A stretch of DNA of 64,000 nt from Symsagittifera roscoffensis (lineage: Eukaryota; Xenacoelomorpha; Acoela; Convolutidae), in the NCBI RefSeq assembly GCF_963678635.1, contig NC_087065.1, positions 7,217,209-7,281,208 on the forward strand, read 5' to 3'. Below are positions 55,300-64,000 of this stretch, in pieces (within the stretch, counting starts at the first letter, position 1; every line of letters starts with the position of its first letter). The position numbers were made by a program, and so were the translations under genes. The notes beneath the pieces were generated by a model. The model was given only the letters and a program-made list of their open reading frames with translations. It did no database searches and was not told where the DNA came from.

Positions 55300-55560
55300 C
55301 TGAAGTCAGCATTTCCTACTGGCCTCAAGTCAAGAGTGGTTTATAAACTGTTATGTAGTGGATGGCAGACTCACCGGTAGGCCTCCACCTTCAGCAATGC
55401 CAACTTGAGAGAAATAGCGCAGATCTTGGGAAATTATAGATATGCCAAACAACCAAACAAAATTGTTAACACTAGAGGCAATACATATCAGGAAAGATAA
55501 ACCGGGCTCGAACTTGCGCGATGGGTTTAGGAGCAGGGAGTTAACACTGAAAATTAAGTC
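55300..55560 (+). pseudogene. GIY-YIG-like endonuclease remnant with core deleted
   Basis: AFPTGLKSRVVYKLLCSG at about 55308-55364 resembles the start of the GIY-YIG domain. The following frame reads ADSPVGLHLQQC (about 55366-55400), and the end LLTLEAIHIRKDKPGSNLRD matches the domain's C-terminus. The usual middle block with YVG and the catalytic Arg is absent: about 20 residues are missing between CSG and ADSPVG. Nuclease activity is therefore lost. The last codons overlap the right terminal repeat. Confidence 0.8.
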
Positions 55561-55810
55561 CCGAAGTTTTTTTGGTTTTTTGTTTAAAACGTACATGTCA
55601 AAATCGAAATTTTTAATCTTAATAGTAATTTAGAGGTCAACTTTGATTGGCTAATTTTTCAACATGATGGTTTAGACCAAAATGTATGTGAATTATTGTA
55701 AATCACATTTGTAAATTGATGTATTATTGTCATTTAGATTAGTTTATTGTAAAAATCCTGACGATGCACATAGTTGCGAAAACGTTTGAAGTTTACTTTT
55801 TTCGCAAAAA
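55529..55810 (+). repeat. Right terminal repeat of Penelope-like element
   Basis: Direct repeat of 51206-51610, lacking about 75 bases after the CATGTCAAAATCGAAAT segment. It starts inside the end of the coding region (FRSRELTL). Confidence 0.88.
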
Positions 55811-56154
55811 TTTCTTCATTTAACCTCATTGAAAAACTTGGAAAACTTATCATACTATCATTACATCTAAATCCTATACAGAACAAAATCATATCAATTC
55901 AAGCTCAAACATATGGACTTAACTTCGTTCCCTTGGAGACAAATTCTGTATTTTTATGATTTATTATATCATTGTAGTGCTCAAAATCTAATTCCTATCG
56001 TGATGTACTTTCTGCGTAATGGTTTTAATTCTGCGAAAAACGGGTCGATAATCCAGATTTGGATTTTTTGGCTGTTCGGAACAGAAAATGCGCCTTAACT
56101 TTGTAGTGTCTTGTTTTGAAATTTTCGATAAATTTGAATATTTTTATTTTTCAG
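55811..56154. other. Upstream flank of the F-box gene
   Basis: No gene assigned. At about 56045-56095 a short piece (ATAATCCAGATTTGGATTTT, then AGAAAATGCGCCTTA) matches the arm sequence near 45483-45530, probably a retroposon tail. A first exon or promoter of the F-box gene could lie here or further upstream; none is recognised. Confidence 0.5.
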
Positions 56155-56335
56155 ATTATAATATATGGTCCGTTCGAAATATTTGCAACTATTTGGTTCA
56201 GGTTTCTTGGGGAATGGGCTACCTGGCAAAGACAGGGCTTCTTGTGCGGAGTCGCAAAAAGATGCAATAAAACACAGACAAACTACCTCCTGTCAGCGCT
56301 GGAACCCTTATTTCATAGGGATTATTTGTTGCAAG
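56155..56335 (+). CDS. F-box gene exon 1 of 6 seen
   Basis: Acceptor TTTTTCAG at 56147-56154, donor CAAG|GTAATA. The exon carries EWATWQRQGFLCGVAKRCNK and then YLLSALEPLFHRDYLLQ, a tryptophan-anchored helical repeat like the one found before the F-box in FBXO16/FBXW10-type proteins. It ends in phase 1. An alternative acceptor (GGTTCAG at 56195-56201) would give a shorter exon starting at FLGEW. The start codon is not certain. Confidence 0.75.
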
Positions 56336-56601
56336 GTAATAACGTTTTCGAATTATAAGTAGGCACATAAGCCAATCCGAATCGAGATAAGAAAACAAAC
56401 GTACGAAATATATATTTTTCTCCATTCTGATTGGCTTACGACAGGTCTAATTTATGACCTGTCTACTTTTTGCTACGTAACCACTTAAGCCCTTGTGTTG
56501 ATAAATTTTCGCAGCTAACTAAATTATGTTTGTAGTTAATTGAAACTTCTTGAGGATTTTAAAAAATATATCGTCGGGTTTCGTGTTTCTGCCGACCTTA
56601 G

Positions 56602-56822
56602 AGCAATTGCGATTTTGTTTAGCCGGAGGGATCTATCCTTGGAGGCTGATCGGGAAAGGGAAGAAACCTCTGAAATTACAAAAAATAAATGGAAATAGAT
56701 ACAAAAAAACGCGTTTGTTGGAGCTAGCCAAGAAAAGGATGCAGTCCAATTCGAATCCGTTGCAAAATGTGGAGCCTGGAATAGCAGTCAACTTAATACT
56801 ACCACAGTCTCCGGCGCAGAAG
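56602..56822 (+). CDS. F-box gene exon 2
   Basis: Acceptor CCTTAG at 56596-56601, donor GAAG|GTTAGT. The phase-1 G of the previous exon plus AG makes Glu, giving EQLRFCLAGGIYPWRLIGK. The remainder is Lys-rich then Gln/Asn-rich (RMQSNSNPLQNVEPGIAVN) and looks unstructured. It ends in phase 0 at PAQK. Confidence 0.75.
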
Positions 56823-57062
56823 GTTAGTTATCTAGTTTTTCAAAAGCTCGCAAAAATATACAAAACGAAATAATTTTTCGGTCACTAATGGGAATGAACA
56901 CATAACTAGCCAAGCTCTCTGTCATATTACATGCTCGTACCGTATTTTGGCCAAACTATATCGACTGGGTCTTCTAAAGGTGTGACGGATTTTTCAATTT
57001 TAACTATTTTGCTCACCTTAAATATCTAATGCTTTCTCTAATTGGCGTTTTTTTTTCATCAG

Positions 57063-57367
57063 AAAATGGAATTAAACGGTCTTCGTTCTACGGATAGTCC
57101 TGACAAACATCCGATACCGAAAAAATCTGCTGGTGAACGTGTTCGAAAAATTTCTGTAGTCGAGCCAGCTGGAATTGAAATATCAAAAGTTCAATCTCCA
57201 CGTAATTCCTCAATATCTAGAACACCAGTTGATGAACAAATTTTGACCCCTGATGAAGAGAAGCAACTGGGACTGATTGCACAGAAATCGGAAGGGAGGA
57301 AGAAATGGCTGAAGCTGAAAACTGTTCAGATGATAGATCCATCTACGCTACTAGGCGATAAAGACAG
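57063..57367 (+). CDS. F-box gene exon 3
   Basis: Acceptor TTTTTTTTCATCAG, donor ACAG|GTATGT. It codes for a Ser/Pro/Lys-rich, low-structure segment (SVVEPAGIEISKVQSPRNSS) followed by a helical stretch with DEEKQLGLIAQKSEGRKKWL. It ends in phase 2 and may be a regulatory linker with phosphorylation-type sites; this is inference. Confidence 0.78.
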
Positions 57368-57782
57368 GTATGTAGTAAGCTAATTTTGCTCTGAAGGTGA
57401 TGAAGTGAACCCAAATGCTACACAAACCTCGCGAAGCTGTAAAAACTTGAACACTTGTTAGTTAATGTAAATGATCGGTCCATATTTCCTGAAATTATGG
57501 TTCGTTTGAAAGTTGGAACGTTATTGTTGCTGTGGTTAAAAGTTTTTTTTTAAACTCGTTGTTAATCTAGGCGAAGGAATGCTAAACGTGTCTCTGCATA
57601 CAAAAAATGCACCCGACAGCGATTTGGTCCTTCTGTTTATCGCTTACAAGTTTTTTATCGCTTCATACTGAGTTTATGGAGGGGGGGGGCAGGTTTGGCT
57701 AGCTTCGTCTTATTGTATTATGGTGCCTAACGGGTTTTATCGCTACAGGCGCTACAGGTGTTGAAAATTGAGGGTTTTTTAG

Positions 57783-58018
57783 AGGACTGTCAATTAGAGA
57801 AATGCTAGTTGATGGACTAGGTGTTTGGAACGGAACACAGCTTCGCAGGAGTCTGCCTGGAGCTATTTTGGGGGTAAATAAGAAAGGAATGAGCCGCGGA
57901 AACAACAAGTGGTGGGTTACATTGCCGTCGCAGCACAAACACTTCAACTCAAAGTCAGCTATGATGGCAACAACCTCCAACAGTAGGAGAGTTCAGTTCG
58001 AAAGAGAGTACACTAAAA
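57783..58018 (+). CDS. F-box gene exon 4
   Basis: Acceptor GGTTTTTTAG at 57773-57782, donor AAAA|GTGAGT. The A at its start completes an Arg codon from exon 3. The product includes GLSIREMLVDGLGVWNGTQL and PGAILGVNKKGMSRGNNKWW, with several Trp and Gly, perhaps a small folded domain. I do not recognise it. Confidence 0.75.
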
Positions 58019-58129
58019 GTGAGTCAATTGTTTTTGTTTTCAAATAATAAGACGGGGAAAAGGGGAACGTTGATGATAATTTCTTGCTGATTTGTTTTGC
58101 ATTATGCTGATTATGCGAGATAGTGATAA

Positions 58130-58650
58130 TAGGAGAATCAAGCGGCAAAATTTTTATATTTTTTCAAGAGTCGATGAAAGAAGTTAAGACTCTTCTATTG
58201 GTCGCGATGAATTTTTTGTTTTTCAGGAAATTCTCAAAATTTGTGCAGGCTCAAATTTTATTCGCGGTTTGACTTATGCTTTCTTTTTAAGTTCAGTGCA
58301 TTTCTATTGTTAAAAGGAAGGTAAACTTCACTATTGAACAGCGAAAGTGCAAAGGTCACGAAAAACGTGATCGACTTCTAGTTTATCAAAAAAGTGTCAA
58401 ATAATTGTTTCCTGAAATTGAAAGAGCTTTAAGGCCATCTATTTTTTCCCGTGAAATTCGAAAGTGGAGTTTTTCAAAAAAATAAATCCATTTTTCTTCT
58501 GTTTTCTTTTAGCGTTCATTGCCTCTCTCTAACTTGCAAAAAAAATTTAAAGAAAATTGCGGCTTTTTTGCAGAATTAGAGAGCAATGCAAGAGCAATTA
58601 AATGAGGTCAAATATAGCAGTAAAATAAAATGAGGTCGAACATTGAGTTT
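58130..58650 (+). repeat. Intronic repeat family C, copy 1
   Basis: Shares GGTCGCGATGAATTTTTTG, GCGGTTTGACTTATG, TTGTTAAAAGGAAGGTAAAC, GAACAGCGAAAGTGCAAAGG and GTGATCGACTTCTAGTTT with the copies at about 59255-59520 and 60470-60930, all in introns of the F-box gene. No coding sequence. Confidence 0.75.
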
Positions 58651-59020
58651 CAGTACAATTTTTCTCGAATTTTTAAAAACTGTATAAAAACAATTTCGTA
58701 AACCATTTCACGGGTGAAAGAGGTCTTATCTGATACTCCACTTAATTGACCCCCTGCGAGTTTTTTTCAGACAATCGAAATGGGGAAGAAAAATTCAACC
58801 TTGTCGTGCAGTGGTTGGAACAATACTGACATAATAATTCTGAATGACGAAATTAATTGATGGTTAGCACGAAACATCATTACGACTGCTGAGCTCATTT
58901 GTATCTCTGTTAAATTGAAATTACAAAGATGGAATAAATCTCTGGTTATAGTGGCATTGGTTTTTCGACATCCAAACTGGGCAAATGTTGACAAGATTAC
59001 TCGTTGTGTTGTTGATTAAG

Positions 59021-59151
59021 GTAGCATGTCGTTTCGCACGGAGAACATGTACACTCCTGGGGGAGGGATGGAGAGAGGACTGCCCAAGGACAAGGAGGAG
59101 ATGCAGAAGATGAAGCAGGAGTACAAGAGACAGCTGCGAATCATATACCAA
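59021..59151 (+). CDS. F-box gene exon 5
   Basis: Acceptor GATTAAG|GT, donor ACCAA|GTGAGT. It codes for SMSFRTENMYTPGGGMERGL and KDKEEMQKMKQEYKRQLRII, ending in a charged helix. The acceptor lacks a long pyrimidine tract, so the splice is the least certain, but phase 1 to 0 works. Confidence 0.65.
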
Positions 59152-59254
59152 GTGAGTTGACACTGCTGACAAAGCAGAGATATAGTTGATCACAGAAGCT
59201 CAGATGGACAAAATAACATCAAAGCGGCACACTTTTTTCAACACTTTTGCCAAG

Positions 59255-59520
59255 CACTTTTGAACCATTTGAGTGGTGTTTACGAGTCGATGAACATAGT
59301 TCAGATTCATATAGAGGTCGTGATGATTTCGTTTATTTTTTCAGGAAAAGTCTTATAGTTGGTTCAGGCTCATATTTACTTTTTCGCGGTTTGACTTTTG
59401 ATTTCTTCAAGTTCAGTTCTTTTCATTTGTTAAAAGGAAGGCAAACTCCACTATCGAACAGCAAAAGTGTTAATGTCACGAAAAAGGTGATCGACTTCCA
59501 ATCGTGATCGGGAATCGGGA
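59255..59520 (+). repeat. Intronic repeat family C, copy 2
   Basis: Starts at GTCGATGAACATAGTTCAG and ends near GTGATCGACTTCC. It carries the GCGGTTTGACTTTTG and TTGTTAAAAGGAAGGCAAAC blocks. Confidence 0.75.
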
Positions 59521-59919
59521 TAAACGTGATCGGGAATTAGACTTTTTCTAGGAAACAGGTTTTAAATGTGTGAGAGTTTGTCAAGTTGTCAGGGTGCCAG
59601 CAGAGATAGATTTTGAGCATATCGGCATTTCGAATTTGAACTTTATTAGAAGTTTATGTGGATTTCGATCGTAAACAATTTTGGACTTTTGTAGATGTGC
59701 GATAAACAAGGGTATTGCAACAGGGTGCTACACTTTTTACTCGCAAAAAATTTTTGTTCACAGGAAGACTGAAATAGGTGATCATCTCCATGCCTGGACC
59801 TTTGTCAGCTAACACAGATATTCTGAGCATGTCTGCAATTTAAGCAACCGTTTAATTCAAAATTTGTTTTAGTGGTGATTGTAAGTTTACCTTCTGTTTC
59901 CTTGCATTAGTTGACTTGT

Positions 59920-60430
59920 TGTTCCGGTTTTCGATACGAAAGTAACGGAATATTTGTGCTCGGGGTGGGTTTTTTTTTCTTCAGACAAATTTCGACTTTT
60001 TAACTAGCCATTTTTGACGGAATTTTTTTTATATCATTCAAAAGGTATTGTTGTCCTGAGCTTACATTTGAAAAGATATTTCACCTGTGATCTATTTTCG
60101 TAAAGTTATGGGGGTTTAAAGATTGCCAATTTGGGATAATTAACGCGCGATATATTTCGCGCTATTAACGCGTAAGCGGAGATTTAATCCGTCTTAGAAA
60201 TCGTTCCAAGTTGCCATAATTGATTTGTTACAAGGAGCGAAATCTATCCTTTTGTACTTTTTATGGCGTGTGGGGGGATGATTTTCGTTAAAAAATTTCA
60301 AATTTTAGAAAAAAAAATTTTCATTTTATTTTATTACATTTTATTTTTATAGGTTATTACTGCTCCTTAAACGTTAAAAGGCAATCGGAACATTCAGGGC
60401 TTCGCCCTGATAAGAGCAGTCTTGTTTACA
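59920..60430 (+). repeat. Family B repeat, copy 3, in F-box gene intron
   Basis: Same landmarks as 28230-28610 (ACGGAATATTTGTGCTCGGG to GGCGTGTGGGGGGATGATTT), then a tail with AGGGCTTCGCCCT, a perfect hairpin stem, and AAGAGCAGTCTTGTTTA. A second hairpin GCGCGATATATTTCGCGC lies at about 60147. Confidence 0.78.
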
Positions 60431-60469
60431 TTTAACGTTTGGATATTTTTTCTGTATTGGATTCACAGG

Positions 60470-60930
60470 GTACATTTTTAAAAGTCGGTCGATGAACGTA
60501 GCTCAGGATCTTATATAGGTCGTGATGATTTTTTCTCTTCGTTTTTTTAACGAAACGTCTTAAAATTTGTTTAGGGTCAAATTTACTTTTTCCCATAAAT
60601 TTGCTTTGTATCAAATTCATTTTTTTTGTTAAAAGAAAAGCTAACTCCTTTATTTGAACTGCATAAATGTAAAGGTCACTAAAGTGTGATCGACTTCTAG
60701 TTTCGAAAGTGGATTTTAGTTTTAAGATTTACCAGCGAAATTTAAAATTAATTGATCCAGTTTGCTTAAATTGGGCTAATTTTATCAAAAAAGTGTCAAT
60801 CATATTTGTTTTAGAAATTCGAAGAGCTTTAAAGCCATCTTTTTCTTTGAAATTCAAAAGTTGCGGTGTTTTTGAAAAAAAAATAAATCACTAGTTTTTT
60901 CTTTCCATTTGCGTTCATTGACTCTTTTCC
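60470..60930 (+). repeat. Intronic repeat family C, copy 3
   Basis: Starts at GTCGGTCGATGAACGTAGC, includes GTAAAGGTCACTAAAGTGTG and GATCGACTTCTAGTTTCG, and is about 75% similar to copy 1 by eye. Confidence 0.7.
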
Positions 60931-62272
60931 AACTGACTATTTGCTGTTTTTGTAACTAAATATATTCATTAATTTTTTTCGGCTCTAGAATTTTTGGCTT
61001 TTTTACAGCTTCGTCAGTTTTGTTTCGATGCTAATTCAAAGTTTACTTTTCTTATGTTGTATGTTTTTCTGAAAATTGTTAATACAAATCGATACAAAGT
61101 ATTGAAACTGTTGCTAGTTTTGTTGTAGGCTTTTTCAAAAAATGGTTATGCTTTGCGGCTTTTTGTCATTTTCTGTCGAATAGTGTTGTATGGCATTGTA
61201 TGTTTGTGTAATAATGTAGTTGTTGCCAAGCTCTGCTTCGCCTCTGTGTAATATAGTTCCCAATCTTTTCACTTGCGAGATCAAGTGACTTGTATAAACC
61301 CGCGTCTCTTAACACCCTGTTTTTTTACTCCATGTCAACCAGTAACCGCATTGAAATTTAGCACTTGTTTAATACCATCTTAAGAGTCAAATTGAAACGT
61401 ACTTTAAAGTGATTCGGAACCATAGCCACGGTAAACAACATCAGAGCTTAAATTGAGATATTTTTGCTAGAAAATTGAGAGCTTCTACGCAACTAAATGC
61501 TCTTTAGTTTTAAACAGAAAGACCTTGCCTTGCCGATCGTCTTGGATTTTACATGAACTTGAAAAGTAATTCGACCGGCAAGATTCAAATTCATAACCGA
61601 AGAAGATTCATAACAGATTTTCCCCAATTTGAACATGGTCTTTGAACCAAGACCTGCCAATAATAGTCTTTTTGACTCGAACTAATTGAATAATTGAATC
61701 GTTTTGTTTTCGGGTTTTAGATAGTTTTTGTAGCCTGTAACTACTTGTTTTTTGTGACTTCGGAAGATAAGTTAAAACGGAAGGACGCTTCAAATATTGT
61801 AACTTGTAGAATGGTACAACAATGTCCTACGTGTAGGTCAGAAGATTTTATATAAAAGCTGAAAACGTCAATTGTTGCGTTCAATTAGCATCATTAAATT
61901 TATCTCTGTTTTAAGCGCGTGAATGAGGGTTTATTTTCATAGTTAATTGATTGAAGAGCAATGAGTAGCTACATGCATCAAATGAATTGAGAATTCTTTT
62001 TTGCTCAAACTGTTTAAACGGGATTCGGCTAATCGTATATTGGATTGCTCCCCTCAAGTTGTGGCATTTGAAGGGCGAAAATAGTTTTTATTCTTGTGTG
62101 TGCTGAGAAGTGTGCGAATCTTAAACTTCGAAGATTTTTGTCTCTGACATCTGTGTTATGATAGCTCAGGTTATAAATAGATTATAATAATATCGGTATT
62201 GTGCAACAGTTATTGAAGATTGAAAGCATGTTATAATAAGGAAACAAAATTAGTAATTGTTTGTGTTCTCAG
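60931..62272 (+). other. Intron 5 of the F-box gene, remainder
   Basis: AT-rich, with no further repeat recognised and no open frame of interest. Confidence 0.5.
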
Positions 62273-62543
62273 TGGATGCAGAATTTGACCGAGGTTGAGA
62301 TGGGCGAGACACTTGGATCTCTAGTTATGAGTGCACCTGAGGGGGACCTCAGACTTCTCACTTCGTGTTTAGTGCAGCGACACAACGAGAGATATGACGT
62401 CAACCAGCTCACAGATTCACTACTCCTCCAAGTATTCCAATATCTCCATCCGAGGGACTTGTCGAATACTGCACAAGTGTGCACACGGTGGAACTACTTG
62501 GCTAATTTAGACCCGCTTTGGCAGTACCATTGTCTCAATTTAG
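62273..62543 (+). CDS. F-box gene exon 6 with the F-box
   Basis: Acceptor TTTGTGTTCTCAG, donor TTTAG|GTAAGC. The first 40 residues (WMQNLTEVEMGETLGSLVMS) form a second copy of the helical module of exon 1. The F-box follows: NQLTDSLLLQVFQYLHPRDL then SNTAQVCTRWNYLANLDPLW and CLNL. The conserved Leu/Pro, Leu-Arg-Asp-Leu and Trp positions are present. It ends in phase 1, so the protein continues beyond the minisatellite intron. Confidence 0.88.
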
Positions 62544-62639
62544 GTAAGCTTTGTTCGCGAGAACGTTAAGATCGTAATAAAATGACTGCAAAACAATGAC
62601 TGACAGGGATTTCATGTTTATGTCGAAAAGTTCAATACG

Positions 62640-64000
62640 CTCAATCAAAAGCTCCCTCATTTCATCCTTAAAATATTCTCATGCTGATTTTAGTTTTGAT
62701 ATGCTTTGCTTCTGTTTAGGCTAGGTGTTTGAGTTTGGAAGATTCATCTTCCAAAATTACATCTAGTCAAAGAATAGGCGTTTAATCAGTTGGGAGTTTT
62801 TCCTAGCTGTAGAAAAGCGCCCACATTTCAATAAAAAAGTTTCTTCATGCTGCTAGTAGTTTCTATTTTTGTTTTCTTTAGGCTAGGTGTTTGAGTTTGG
62901 AAAATTCATCTTCCAAAATTACATCTAGTTAAAGAATAGGCGTTTAATCAGAGATGGGAGTTTTTTCTAGCTATAGAAAAGCGCCCACATCTCAATAAAA
63001 AAGTTTCTTCATGCTGCTAGTAGTTTCTATTTTTGTTTTCTTTAGGCTAGGTGTTTGAGTTTGGAAAATTCATCTTCCAAAATTACATCTAGTCAAAGAA
63101 TAGGCGTTTAATCTGAGTTGGGAGTTTTTCCTAGCTGTAGAAAAGCGCCCACATTTCAATAAAAAAGTTTCTTCATGCCGCTAGTAGTTTCTATTTTTGT
63201 TTTCTTTAGGCTAGGTGTTTGAGTTTGGAAGATTCATCTTCCAAAATTAAATCTAGTCAAAGAATAGGCGTTTACTCAGAGTTGGGAGTTTTTCCTAGCT
63301 GTAGAAAAGCGCCCACATTTCCATAAAAAAGTTTCTTCATGCTGCTAGTAGTTTCTATTTTTGTTTTCTTTAGGCTAGGTGTTTGAGTTTGGAAAATTCA
63401 TCTTCCAAAATTACATCTAGTCAAAGAATAGGCGTTTAATCTGAGTTGGGAGTTTTTCCTAGCTGTAGAAAAGCGCCCACATTTCAATAAAAAAGTTTCT
63501 TCATGCCGCTAGTAGTTTCTATTTTTGTTTTCTTTAGGCTACGTGTTTGAGTTTGGAAAATTCATCTTCCAAAATTACATCTAGTCAAAGAATAGGCGTT
63601 TAATCAGTTGGGAGTTTTTCCTAGCTGTAGAAAAGCGCCCACATTTCAATAAAAAAGTTTCTTCATGCTGCTAGTAGTTTCTATTTTTGTTTTCTTTAGG
63701 CTAGGTGTTTGAGTTTGGAAAATTCATCTTCCAAAATTACATCTAGTTAAAGAATAGGCGTTTAATCAGAGATGGGAGTTTTTTCTAGCTATAGAAAAGC
63801 GCCCACATCTCAATAAAAAAGTTTCTTCATGCTGCTAGTAGTTTCTATTTTTGTTTTCTTTAGGCTAGGTGTTTGAGTTTGGAAAATTCATCTTCCAAAA
63901 TTACATCTAGTCAAAGAATAGGCGTTTAATCAGAGTTGGGAGTTTTTCCTAACTGTAGAAAAGCGCCCACATTTCAATAAAAAAGTTTCTTCATGCTGGT
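62640..64000 (+). repeat. 162-164-bp intronic minisatellite
   Basis: CTAGGTGTTTGAGTTTGGAA (or one-base variants) occurs at 62721, 62883, 63047, 63211, 63375, 63539, 63701 and 63865, giving eight units with spacing 162 or 164 bases. Each unit ends with TTTTGTTTTCTTTAGG, which looks like a splice acceptor. Units 1-2 and 6-7 share private variants at an offset of 818 bases, a sign of higher-order duplication. A degenerate unit starts before 62680. The array runs off the window, inside the F-box intron. Confidence 0.95.

Larger units (their letters stand above)
51611..55528 (+). mobile_element. Penelope-like element body (degenerate), nested LINE inside
   Basis: The order is an N-terminal WHDVVNNTIS domain, a coiled-coil region, RT with the DVKNLYTSVP and YVDD blocks, a PHD-like finger inside RT, and a GIY-YIG-type C-terminus. 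Frameshifts near 52780, 53400 and 54180, a TGA at 52022, and a 0.65-kb antisense insertion at about 54335-54990 show it is dead. It lies between direct terminal repeats. Confidence 0.9.
56155..62543 (+). other. F-box protein gene (FBXO16/FBXW-like), six internal exons, 3' end beyond window
   Basis: Exons at 56155-56335, 56602-56822, 57063-57367, 57783-58018, 59021-59151 and 62273-62543 have GT and AG borders with phases that match at every junction (1, 0, 2, 1, 0, then 1). They join into about 448 codons without stops. The last exon carries a canonical F-box. A helical module resembling the one before the F-box in FBXO16/FBXW10-type proteins appears twice, in the first and last of these exons. 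F-box proteins recruit substrates to SCF ubiquitin ligases through Skp1. The 5' start and any WD40 repeats lie outside what can be seen. Confidence 0.85.

Overview
This window is animal (metazoan) nuclear DNA, most likely from an invertebrate. The evidence is a multi-exon F-box gene with phase-consistent GT-AG introns at the right end, AT-rich non-coding DNA, a tRNA-derived SINE, non-LTR retroposon fragments, a Penelope-like element and a Ty3/gypsy-like element. The species cannot be read from the sequence. Nothing bacterial is present: no operons, no ribosome-binding-site architecture and no CRISPR array.

Layout. (1) About 0.2-3.1 kb is an AT-rich leader with a 512-bp tandem duplication and a cluster of the motif CCGGAGGGGTC. 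(2) 3.2-14.6 kb is a long, decayed Ty3/gypsy-like retroelement in the order gag, zinc knuckle, protease, reverse transcriptase, RNase H, acidic linker, integrase, a macro-domain-like ORF, and a separate ORF with an SGNH/GDSL-hydrolase-like end. It carries many frameshifts and stops, and its RT and RNase H active sites are mutated. (3) About 16.49-50.87 kb is one giant inverted repeat. The left arm (about 16.5-25.6 kb) and right arm (about 34.9-50.9 kb) are reverse complements. Each arm holds the same non-LTR RT remnants, a 91-codon GC-richer ORF, a hAT-like end motif and, innermost, a satellite with a unit of about 58-70 bp. The right arm is longer because its satellite has expanded and a 972-bp segment was duplicated. 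It also holds a SINE and a MITE whose empty sites survive in the left arm. The centre (25.6-34.8 kb) contains minor tandem repeats, a 200-N assembly gap and two adjacent copies of a minus-strand element with env-like cysteine motifs. (4) 51.2-55.8 kb is a Penelope-like element with terminal direct repeats, a PHD-like finger inside its RT, a GIY-YIG domain with its core deleted, and a nested antisense non-LTR fragment. (5) 56.2 kb to the right edge is the F-box gene: six exons, introns filled with a local repeat family, and a 162-164-bp minisatellite running off the end.

How it fits together. The F-box gene is the only clear host gene. Everything left of it is layered transposable-element and satellite DNA. 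The most unusual items are the retroelement with macro and SGNH modules, and the 34-kb palindrome, whose arms seem more alike near the middle of each arm than at the outer ends.
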